This document shows, piece by piece, positions 11,950 through 21,700 of a stretch of DNA of 64,000 bases. Source of the stretch: Paracyclopina nana (Eukaryota > Arthropoda > Copepoda > Cyclopoida > Cyclopettidae); the NCBI GenBank assembly GCA_019096065.1, contig JAGUCH010000002.1:10056501-10120500 (forward strand), read 5' to 3'. The notes beneath the pieces are model-generated. The model ran no database searches. It had not been told where the DNA came from and saw nothing but the letters and a program-made list of their open reading frames with translations. A program made the position numbers and the translations under genes. Within the stretch, counting starts at the first letter, position 1. Every line of letters begins with the position of its first letter.

Positions 11950-12330
11950 ATCATGATTACCAGAAAGTACTTTTTCCTCAATTCATTTCATGTAATGGCT
12001 TATTTGTCAAAAAACTGGCTATTTTTGTTGAATCCACACTAGATAAGCTTATTTGTTTGGAACTCACGCAGAGTTGAGCTACAAAAAGTAAGGCTGTTTT
12101 TTCTTATTCGATCCATCATGCTCAGGTCTGGATATGATGTGACTCATGATCCAAAATTCCTCGACTTTCATGAATCCATTATGTTCCTTGTTCCTTGAAA
12201 ATGAGCACTTTCCTTGCCATTTTGTTCCTTACAATTCCAAAACACGTTTTGTTTACTTTTTGTCAGAAGCGCTTTTCTTTCGCACCCTCACACGCACGCC
12301 AAAGAACCAAAAATTCAGCCCCATCTATTG
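11950..12330 (+). repeat. Dispersed repeat family R1, copy B
   Basis: Direct-orientation copy of 11038-11490, about 900 bases downstream. It begins CCATCATGATTACCAGAAA and ends near CATCTATTGCATTTTG. Small deletions relative to copy A remove part of the middle, so the overlapping short frames at 12146-12443 are artefacts. Confidence 0.75.
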
Positions 12331-12716
12331 CATTTTGTTGGGTCAACAAAACCTCGCCTGATAGCTTGAGTGGCGTTAGAGCTTTTCACATCGGATTCAC
12401 TGTAAAAGTGCCAAAAAGGGAACTTGAGTGCATAAATCAATAAAATCTAGCAACTCGTCTGCGGAACCTGTTCACACGCAAATATTTCAAAATAGTTGCT
12501 GCGAGAATGAATTTTTGAGTGTTTGCCAATTCATTTTTGTTGTTGTTCATTTTGAAGCAAATTAAAATAATTTTGGCTGACAATTACCCATCATCATCAT
12601 CATTCCAAGGAGCGTCGATATGGTCCCGCGGGAGCATCACAAATTTAACGACGCGAGTTTTGGTAACTAGACAACGCTAGTTTTTGACAGTTCGTCTCAG
12701 TCTGGCGCGTGATACC

Positions 12717-15700
12717 ATGCTGAAATCACCCTCTTTCTTCCTCGTGCTCCTCCTGTGCTCCTCTGGCCTCGTAGAGGCTGGCTGTCCCTTTGACTCGGGC
12801 AGGCACAAAAGGGCTACTAATGGCCTCGATGAGGAGGGGCCGATGGCAGACTCGATGAGGCGCAACCTGTCCTCTCGCTTCCTTGACAGCCTCTTCACCA
12901 AAGGCCTCGACGAGGAGAGCCGCATTCGGAGCCAGCCCGTGGAGAAGAACAACTTCGGCCACTGCAGGACCGAGGTGTGCTTGCTGCAGAGCAGATACAG
13001 AACATTCAATGGCTTCTGCAACAACCTCGACTCCAACATCAACTACGGGCGAAACGCGGTCCCCCTGAAGAGGCTTCTGCCGCCCGCCTACGACGACGGA
13101 CTCAAGCAGCCGCGACGCAGGTCGATGCTCAATAAGTTGAGGCCGTTGCCCAATCCGAGAAAAGTTTCCACCTCTCTACACGCCAGCCTCGCAAGCGAGC
13201 CCGACCAAAAGTTGTAGCTTACAAACTATATGCAGTTGATGTGATATGGTCTTGATGTTGTACGTTTGTGATTGCAGGTTCACGTTGACGTTGATGCAAT
13301 GGGGCCAGTTTTTAGATCATGACATCACTTTGACACCCATGGTGAGGGTGGCGGATGGCTCCCTGCCCGACTGCAAGCCTTGCCACACCGCTACGACCAA
13401 TCCGGTGGGCTGCAATCCCATTCCCATCCCAAGCGACGATCCTTTCTTTCCTCAGAGGGATCCGGACACAGGAGAGCCAAAGTGCATCAAATTTGTTCGC
13501 TCCAAAGCCTTTTCAGCCTCTGGAGGCTGGGCTGAGCAGCTTAACGGCGTCTCTGCCTGGATGGACAGCAGCCAAGTTTATGGGACTTTTTTGTGCCACG
13601 CAGATCACTTGAGATCCAAACGCGATGGAAAGCTCAAGACCTTGACGCATCCCTTGTCCCCCCAGACGTTCAAGCCCCTGATGCCCAGGCACGCCACCAA
13701 TCACGAGTGCAAGTCCCCCACGGGCCTGTGCTTTGACGGTGGCGATGACAGGACCAACGAGCAGCCCGGACTGGCCTCGATGCACACGCTCCTCATGAGG
13801 GAGCACAACCGAGTGGCCACGCATTTGAGCATACTCAATCAGCATTGGAACGACGAGAGGATCTTTCAAGAGGCTAGAAAAATAGTGATCGCTGTCAACC
13901 AGCACATCACTTACAAGTAAGTGACTCTTACTTAATTGCCCTTTCCCCAAGCTCCACCATCATTGCTGCTAATGGGGAATCACTTTTAGTCTGAAAAACT
14001 AGAAGAACAATCTTAGAGGAGAGAAAGAAAAATTTCGAACGATTTTTCCCCCAAAATCTTCGCATTTGAGGCTAACATTTTTCTGTCCGAAAAATCTCCT
14101 AAACTGGCAGAAATGGCTGTTCTGCCATATTCCATACAGTATATTAACACTTTATACTTGGAAAAGGCACTTAATGGAAAAGGCACACCAATAGACGGCA
14201 CTTTCTTTGACTAAGGCACGCCAATAAAAGGCACTTTACAAATATAGCCCTTTCATATCAGGTACTTTTAAAAGTAGGAGTAAGTTTCTAAAGTTTTTTG
14301 TGACAAGCTCAATTTTTTTAGTACAAAATGACACTATTTTAAAAGCAACTGAGATTCTTCTTGTTGCAATATTTTTTTATAGTCAAAAATCTTATTCTGT
14401 GGTTTATGAAAAGGGAGATTTTATAGCATATCTTTTGCCTTGGTGCAATTTTGGTGGCAAGAATAAATTAATGATGAAAAAACGTCTAGTTATAGCTTTT
14501 AAAAGGACTTTTCGGAAATTTTTTTTGAACGGTAAAAAATTCCGAGCCAATGAATATTCATTCAGCCGTGAAAACCAAGAGAAAACCCTGGTTTTGAGTG
14601 TTTTTTTGGCTTTAAATCCAAATTTAAACTGACACTTCTTGAAAATGTTATGAAAAAAAAGAAGATGGCCAAATGTTTCAAGCTTTCTAATGATACCGGC
14701 TGTGTCAGGAAGTTCTTGTATTTGTTGCACATAAAACTTTTGAAAATAATTTTCAAAATGAATCGTGAAAATATTTTTGTTCTATTTTTGAATGGTGAAT
14801 TTTTGTGCAGTGCCAAAATGTAATGCCATTTATCAAAGTGCCAATTTATATGGGTGCTTTTTCCAAAAAGTACCTTTTTCCAGTAGAGCCCTTCAAACTA
14901 AGTTTGATTTTTAGTCAAATTTAAACATTTATCCATCATATCAATTCAAATCAGTTATGACTCATTTCATTAGCCTGAGGTCAACGAAAGCAGAAGCTAA
15001 AAATTGGAGGTAAAATGAGAATTTCTCTATTTGACGAATTTTTCAATGTGCGCGGAATTGGTTTTTTGAACCACAGTGATTGACTGAATTTCGGAAAAAG
15101 TTAAGTCCCTTTTGCGGAGAGTAACACCAAGTGCTCTTAATTCAGTCGAACTATGCTTGTGTCAAAAAGGGGTCTGTATACACATCAATTGCAAAGATTC
15201 TAAAGATAGTAAAGATACCTTTCTTTCCTATCTACGGTAAGACTCTCTTTTGTAAAAATATAGATAGCGGTCGGTGAAACACTAACTACATTTATACATT
15301 TTCCTCGCGCAACTCTTTTTGTATAAGCTTAGCGGGATATTTTTGCTTGAAGCGGTATCTATGTTTTGACAATCTGAGATGCTGAAAATAAGTATGAGCA
15401 TAAATTATACTAAACTAGACTCGACGCAGTCCACAAATCAGTAAATAAGTCAGTAAATTTCTCTTTTACGAATTCTTCGAATGAAAGCTGCTAATTTTGG
15501 TTTTTAACCAAGAAATCTTCAGTCTTGACTAAAAACAATAGGAAATTATGCATTTATGCTGTGTTCACCTACATAATGACGTTTTTTCCTTCCGTTAAAT
15601 TGCGTTTTACTTAAGTCGCCTATTTCAGTACTTATAATTTTTACTAAATGTGCTTGAAGTGTTTTGACTAATCAGAAGTACGAAAACTGAAGCTTTTCAT

Positions 15701-17166
15701 TTAAGGATGCCTTAAGATTTTAAGGAAACGAGGCATAGGTGAGCACCCTATTAATACTGTGATTTTTGTATTTCCAGCGAATTTCTACCTCTCGTTCTGG
15801 GCGAGCCGTTGATGCAGGCTTACAATATAGATTTACACTCTACTCCATACAGCTATGATAGCTCTTGTGACCCAGGCATTGCAAACGAGTTTGCCACTGC
15901 TGCCTTCCGTTTCGGACATTCTCTCATCACGGACCACTTCAAAATGAAATCACCGGGCAGCAGCCGTCGTAACAAGGCCATGCATACTTTTGTTTCCAAC
16001 TACACTAATAACAATCTGCGATTGCGAAACCACATCAATAATCCAGATATCCTTATGAGGTGATGATGATTTCTCTAAGCCACGTTCCTCTTATTCAATT
16101 GCTCCTGTTTCAGTCCCCATTTCGTGGATGAACTTATCCAAGGCTTAACCGCGGAAGCTATGTCAAAATACGACCGGGGCATTGTTACCGAGGTTCTCAA
16201 CCACCTAAACGAGACGGACGGAAAGTCCTTTTCTGGTAAGATTTACCTTTCCAGAGATTCAATAACTCACTCACTAATTTTGCGTCCCTGACATAGGTTC
16301 AGATCTCGCAGCCTTAAACTTACAAAGAGGCCGCGATCACGGACTTCCAGGGTACATCAACTATGAGCGATATTGCGGCCGAGATATCTTGAAGCACCTG
16401 AACAGGAGCAATGAAGTTTATGTCGGCATTCGCAATTTCGACGACCTCAAGTCTCGCCATTTTGATGATGAGACAGTCAAACGCTTTCAAGCCATTTACG
16501 ATCACGTGGAAGACATTGACCTTTTCAGTGGTGGCCTATCAGAGCCTTCGGTCAGCGGTGGCCTTGTCGGACCAACTTTTGGCTGCATTATGGCCGGCCA
16601 ATTTGAAAAATTGAGACAGTGCGACCGATTTTGGTTCGAGACCCCTGATACAAAGATAGGCTTTACACCACTACAGCTGGCGGAAATCAAGAAGGTCACC
16701 ATTGCTTCCCTCATTTGCAATAATATGGACTCGCCGAGTGAAGTTCAAGTTTCGGCTTTTTTGCTGCCCAACTCGACTTCCAATCCACTGATGAAGTGTT
16801 CAAAGCTTCCCAAGATCGACTTCAACAAATGGAAGGAGAACCTGGTGCAAGTGGAGAGGTGGGCTTGCGATGTGTCAGGAAGGATAATTCTACCGGGAAA
16901 ACAGATGAGGACAAGTGCCTGCACGAGCTGCCTATGTCCGGAGGAAAAAGGTTTGTCCTCTCCCATAGGAATTGTAAGCCATTCTAACAAGTTGATCAAT
17001 TTTAGGCAAGGAACCCATTTGCATGACAATTGCATCCCAGTCATGCATTGAGCTGGTAAACGAAGTTGGTCTGGAGGCCGTTTTGGTGGACAACTCTTGC
17101 TCAGATATGTGTAGTGAATATTTGGCTCGGTTCATTTACGAAGCAAATGCCGATTATGCACAATAA
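12717..17166 (+). CDS. Secreted animal haem peroxidase
   Basis: Six exons: 12717-13210, 13278-13916, 15778-16059, 16114-16235, 16297-16950, 17006-17166. All junctions are GT-AG and the total is 2,352 bases, 783 residues. Residues 1-22 (MLKSPSFFLVLLLCSSGLVEAG) would be a signal peptide, shown here in part only: hydrophobic core FFLVLLLCSSG. Catalytic motifs are complete: WGQFLDHD with the distal His, the Ca-site region after it, REHNRVA with the conserved Arg and Glu, FRFGHSLI with the proximal His, and LNLQRGRDHGLPGY. The tail after residue 680 is Cys-rich with CTSCLC, like the end of a VWC module, followed by further cysteines. Drosophila Cardinal and peroxidasins are relatives with related tails; which one this is orthologous to is not decidable here. 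The poly(A) signal AATAAA (17162-17167) overlaps the stop codon. Confidence 0.88.
14155..14885. mobile_element. Probable inverted-repeat element in peroxidase intron
   Basis: Left-end segments TTGGAAAAGGCAC and GGAAAAGGCACACCAATA recur in complement at the right end (GTGCCAATTTATATGGGTGC, CTTTTTCCAGTA), forming an imperfect inverted repeat of about 50 bases around a 640-base AT-rich core. Exact boundaries and a target duplication could not be set. Confidence 0.5.
15557..15750. mobile_element. Short inverted-repeat element with TTA target duplication, in peroxidase intron
   Basis: Left end TGCTGTGTTCACCTA pairs imperfectly with the right end TAGGTGAGCACCCTA. TTA flanks both sides (15554-15556, 15751-15753). 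The ends resemble those of the TAA-flanked element at 2796-3033, so they may belong to one PIF/Harbinger-like family. It ends only about 28 bases before the exon 3 acceptor. Confidence 0.55.
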
Positions 17167-17176
17167 AACTTAATTA

Positions 17177-17890
17177 TTAGTATCCCAAGGTTCTTCCTTT
17201 GAAGTCAATGAAAGTGCCAGACTGCTCCCTGGTAATCCCATGAGCGGCACTGACAATGCCTCCGGCCGACTCCGCGACTGTCACGGGTGGCTTGCGGTTT
17301 CCTGTGCTCCCCATGTCAGTCTGCACCCAACCAGGATGGACGGCCACAAAAGTGGCGGCCTTCACGTCATCAGCAAAGCACTTGGTCAGCATGTTAAGAG
17401 CAGCTTTGGAGCATTGGTAGGATGTAGTCGTGAACCTTGGACTCTCGGAGATGCTTCCAAGGCCAGAGCTAATGTTGATTACCCTTGGGTCAGGGCTGCG
17501 GAGCAGCATTGGCAGGAATGCTTGAGTGGCCACCAAAACACCAGTGACATTGGTGTTGATGATGTCGTTGAATTCAGATGGGTCAGCGGTAGAGGCTCCG
17601 TCATCCGGATGATTCTTGTTAGAAACTCCAGCATTGTTGACCAGGACATCAAGATGATCAATCTGACCGGACAATGCACCCTGGCAATCCTTGATGGAAG
17701 ACACTGAGGATACGTCCAATTGAAGCGGAGGCCTCTGGCCGTGCTTTTTTAGAACCTCTTGCAACTCCGAGGCTTTTTCAGGATTCCTGCAAGATGCAAG
17801 CACTTGGTAGCCCCTCTCCAAATACTCCTTGACAATCCCAAGCCCAATGCCACGGGATGAACCGGTAATCAACACAACCTTTTTTGACAT
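17177..17890 (-). CDS. Short-chain dehydrogenase/reductase (sniffer/C-factor-like carbonyl reductase)
   Basis: Single-exon gene, 237 residues, the normal size of a classical SDR. Visible motifs: nucleotide-binding TGSSRGIG at residues 10-17, NNAG near 89-92, the catalytic Ser in INISSGLGS, and the YxxxK pair in SYQCSKAALN, followed by HPGWVQTDMG. All catalytic residues are present, so it should be an active NAD(P)H-dependent oxidoreductase. The layout resembles sniffer-type carbonyl reductases, but substrate cannot be read from sequence. It converges on the peroxidase gene with 10 bases between stop codons, so the two 3' UTRs must overlap or be extremely short. Its start codon lies 147 bases from the LTR edge of the BEL/Pao insertion. 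Confidence 0.9.
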   Translation of the reverse strand: MSKKVVLITGSSRGIGLGIVKEYLERGYQVLASCRNPEKASELQEVLKKHGQRPPLQLDVSSVSSIKDCQGALSGQIDHLDVLVNNAGVSNKNHPDDGASTADPSEFNDIINTNVTGVLVATQAFLPMLLRSPDPRVINISSGLGSISESPRFTTTSYQCSKAALNMLTKCFADDVKAATFVAVHPGWVQTDMGSTGNRKPPVTVAESAGGIVSAAHGITREQSGTFIDFKGRTLGY

Positions 17891-17972
17891 TTTGCTGACG
17901 GACTTTTGCAGCTTCGCTTTGACTCTGCTTGTATAACTTTTGTTATTGTTGACCGTGTTATTGTATCACGCG

Positions 17973-17980
17973 TGACGTCA
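17973..17980. promoter_or_regulatory. CRE-like palindrome upstream of the dehydrogenase
   Basis: TGACGTCA lies 83 bases upstream of the dehydrogenase ATG on the minus strand. This is the consensus for CREB/ATF factors. The match is exact, but function is inferred from position only. Confidence 0.3.
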
Positions 17981-18037
17981 CAGCAAAGTTGACGGAAAAT
18001 GTGAAATAGTGACCATCGCGGTCTAGAGATACGCTTA

Positions 18038-18651
18038 TGTTGAAGTCCTCTATGCCCGGTGATGGCCTCGGCGTCCTCGAAGAGAACTATGACAGCCTCA
18101 GAGGAAACTTCAAAAGAGAAAGGCCGCTTCCACAGCGAATCCTCCACAACTCCACGATGGTTGGTCTGCCAAGGGAGTTCAAAGGGTCCTGGTCCAACTC
18201 CTCAATGCTCAAGGATGAGAGCAACAGTAACCAATATGTCCCCTGTAACTTCTTCTTCTGAGTGTGAGAGACCAATAAAAGAGACAATAGAACAAGATGC
18301 TTGTCCTCTACAGCTAGATCATGAAATAAAATGCATACATGAGCCAGATTTCTCCAGCTAGAGACTCAAAACCTGACTACAATGACTTCCTGACTACCTG
18401 GACAGCTTTAGCAGTCCTTGAATGAGCCCTTCTGACTCTACAAAAGACAATAAAGACAAACTTGACACTATAACTTGACTAGACTACATAAAATAAACTA
18501 AGACTAAAAATTGCACAAAAAATTGACTTCTTATTCAGTTCAACATAATTCTCACACTGATACAATATTCGAGTTGGCGCTGAGATGACGAGGCTCCGGC
18601 GATGATGGGAGACGCAGCTGCGCTGAGGCGCAGCCGTTGCGGCCCGCAACA
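18038..18651 (-). repeat. 3' LTR of the BEL/Pao element
   Basis: 614 bases, from TGTTGAAGTCCTC to GCCCGCAACA on the plus strand. Compared by eye along its full length with the copy at 32276-32889, I saw no difference. It lies on the dehydrogenase side of the insertion. Confidence 0.95.
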
Positions 18652-18663
18652 AAGTCCCCCCTT
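18652..18663 (-). promoter_or_regulatory. Polypurine tract
   Basis: On the minus strand the sequence AAGGGGGGACTT immediately precedes the 3' LTR, the expected place for plus-strand DNA priming in reverse transcription. The purine core is AAGGGGGGA. Confidence 0.7.
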
Positions 18664-18704
18664 GGAGGTCGCGGCCTCGACAAGACAGCCTTTCGGCGCG
18701 GGCA

Positions 18705-21700
18705 TTAAGGCCAAGACGAGGCCATTGGGAGGGAGCGATCCTCCAAGACGTATTCGTCTCTCAATCCTCGGCCGTAGACCTCGTCCACACGATTGTAGGG
18801 AACAAGGTCAATGCGTCCATCGGTGTCATAGCACATTTCCAGCTCGAAGGCCCCAAAATATTTCAAGCCCTTGAGGCTCATTGCGGTCGCAATCGTGGCT
18901 TCCTCGACGAGTCTGGTCCAGGGGACGCTTCCAAACTTGGCATCCAAATGATGATCCGAATGGTGGCCGATCTCATCGCAAAACGCGCACACCTTCAGCA
19001 CCCGCCCACAGGTCAGGACGGTGTGCCCGTCCTCGTCACAAGTAGGGAGCACGCAATGGAGGGGGGCGGTGCACGTGGCCTCCAAGTGATCGAGGCTGCC
19101 ACATTTGGCGCAATAGTGGGGGCAACTCCTGCCAATGGTGCGCTTGACGAGCGAGTAGGCGAGGTGGCTGAGGCTGGCCCGGTGCGGAGGCTTACCCAGC
19201 AAGCAGGTGAAGGCTTTCGCCAAGCGGCCGTCCACATTGTGGAGGTCGAGCCTGTAAGGCCGACCCATCCTCCAATACCTTCGAGTCGACTTGGCGCTAT
19301 TGAGGCTCATGGCCGAATCCGCTCCTAAAAATAGGAACTCGGCTTTCACCTGATCCTCCTCGTACAGGGCTCCATTTTTGATCCACTCTTCTTTGTTGAG
19401 AGGCTTGAAGTCGCGGACCCGCCGGAGTTGACCCACTCCTCCTCGCTCGCGGACGCGATCGCACAAGAAGTGAGCGTGCCTCCATACATCGGCCTTGCCC
19501 GAGTACCCGTGCCTGGTGAGGCCCTTCACGGTGGTGTAGATCACCAGCCCGATGGCAGCCACGTGTTGCAGCCACAAGAAGTGATGCATGTCATCAGTCC
19601 AGTCACATGGATCACGAGAAAAGTCCATAGACCTTTTGTTGGCCTCGAAAACCCTTTGATCGGGGTGCAGCGGTGGCAGCTGCGACAGCCTCTTCCCCTT
19701 CATCCTTGGGACCCTGTGAAGGCCTATACGGCCTGCCACATAGGTGAGCCCGGTGTGAGGCTGACTTTCGTCCTCTTGGGGGAAAGCCACGAGAGCCAAA
19801 ATATTGGCATCAACTCGGCCTCGAACCTTCCATCCGAGCTGCTCAAACCGGCATTCATCCATCATGTTGAAGCCTACAACCCTGATCTTCTCATCAGCCA
19901 ACATGTCCAGGATGGGCTGAGGCACCGCGGCCCCGAACCTCTTGCCATTGCTGCCCTCGCTCAAACCGTGAACCACGAGCAGGTGTCCTTTGACGCCAAA
20001 AGTGACAGCTGTGTAACAGCCTTCAGGGGATTTTCGGCTGCCACTGGCAATAAGGCCTCGCGCTTCAAGGGCCCCATAAGTCCAGGGCTCGAAATGACAT
20101 GTCATCACTCCGCCCCCATCAGCTGCCCGGAAGAAGCCAGCCTTCTTCAGCCTCGCTTCCACTGAAGTCCACTGCGAATCACGTGTCAGGTGAAACACGG
20201 ATTTTGCTCCACGGGCACGACTATCAAATGGGCCAGGCCCAAAATCGACGTCCTCGAGGGCGTCCTCCAAGGAGTAGACGTCATAGCAGTTGCTGCCACC
20301 TTGCCTCCTTTGAATCTCCAAGAGAAAGGGCGGCTCTGGCACCTTGGTGATGCACGCGTCTCGAGGGCACTCCACCAGCTCTTTACCCTCAAGGTAAGCT
20401 TGGGCTGCGATGCAGGGGGGATCATCGGTGGGCTTACCAGTAGCTTCGCAGGGAGCCCAAAAAGAGGCCTGTGGCAGGTCTCCGTATTGTGGATCCACCT
20501 CAATGTCGGAGGCGAGGTGATCTCGGCCCTCCTCATCGCCACCGTGCTTGGCGAAACTGCGCCAATAGCGGCCTACGAATTCAGGCACGCTAGCCTCGGT
20601 TATTTGGCCCCCGTAGCATGACAGAATTGAGGCTATTCCCACATCAGTCGTCTCAGAGATTGCCCCCTTCATTTTGCTCCCATAAAAAGAGCGCGCCAGC
20701 GACTTTCGCAGCTGCCAGGACTCCCAGGCCGATTGTCGGGCGTCCCCGATCAGTGGAGGGGGGTTGAATGGCTTTTGCCCGCTCCTTCTTGCGACCAAGG
20801 TCTGTTTGTAGTAGGCGTCATACACGTCAAACAGTTTCCCGTGGCAGCACTCCATCACGACCTTAGGTGGGTAGCCCATCGCCAGTAAGGCCACCCTGGT
20901 GGCGTCATGCTTTTCAGCCACAACGCATGCGATGGCTCGCTGCTCTTCTGACCGGAATTCTTTTACGCCTCGAGGCCCGTAGTCCATCGAATGGGCCAGA
21001 AACGACACTTTGGGGTCGCAGTAGTGCTCCATAATGGCGGGTGCGGTCATGACCCCCAGGACTTGGTCCTCGCAGAGCATCAGCCTCGCTCCATGAGCTG
21101 CCCTTATGCCTCGAACAGCCTCTTCGATGTCCAAGAGCCTTTCGGCGTAATGGTTAGGAAACTCTCCTGAAATGATGAGGCCAACACGATCAACTATGAC
21201 ACTCGATATGCGCGACGAAATCTGACTAGATTCTGAGGCTGAAAGAATCCCAGCTTCAGCCCCAGCAGCGGCCTCATTTATGGTAGATTCAGAGAGCTCT
21301 AATCTTGGAGCTTTATGACGGCTTTCAGGGAGGGGAGTCGATTGCATGCGCTTCTTAGTTGCCGGCGAGCTTTTGGATCTAGCGGCTGCCAGAGGTTCTC
21401 CAGTATTTCTACTGGGAGTGGTAGCGCTGGCCGACATTGAAGGGCTAGCAGGATCGTCATCCAGTAAGGCGAAATCGGCCTCGTCCACGCAGACTCCCTC
21501 CCATTCCATGTCATCCCTACTGCCTAACAGCTCTGCTGTCACAGAGTCATCCTGATCTGCTTGGAGAGCTTGACCCTCCCAACCTACTCCTTCCTGCCTA
21601 TCGCTACTACTATGGTTACCTCGGGAGAGGGCTTGTCCTCGAAGCAGACTTTCGTCTCCTGACAGTTGGCTGGCACCAGTGGCATCCAGCGGCAAGATGG

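Larger units (their letters stand above)
9579..12716. other. Intergenic region with a duplicated repeat
   Basis: Contains two diverged direct copies of one repeat (about 11038-11490 and 11950-12330, listed separately). Frames at 9781-10062, 10107-10292 and 10379-10699 have no start context, splice partners or domain resemblance. The 100 bases before the peroxidase ATG hold a short ATC/TCA run near 12590-12603. Nothing else was recognised. Confidence 0.5.
13917..15777 (+). other. Long second intron of the peroxidase gene
   Basis: This 1,861-base intron is far longer than the other four (53-67 bases). It carries two probable inverted-repeat elements, at about 14155-14885 and 15557-15750, which may account for its length. 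Small frames inside it are not genes. Confidence 0.7.

Noticed and set aside
18037-18361. Frames of 66-100 codons inside the LTRs
   Set aside because: Identical in both LTRs, no initiation context, and they lie in regulatory sequence.
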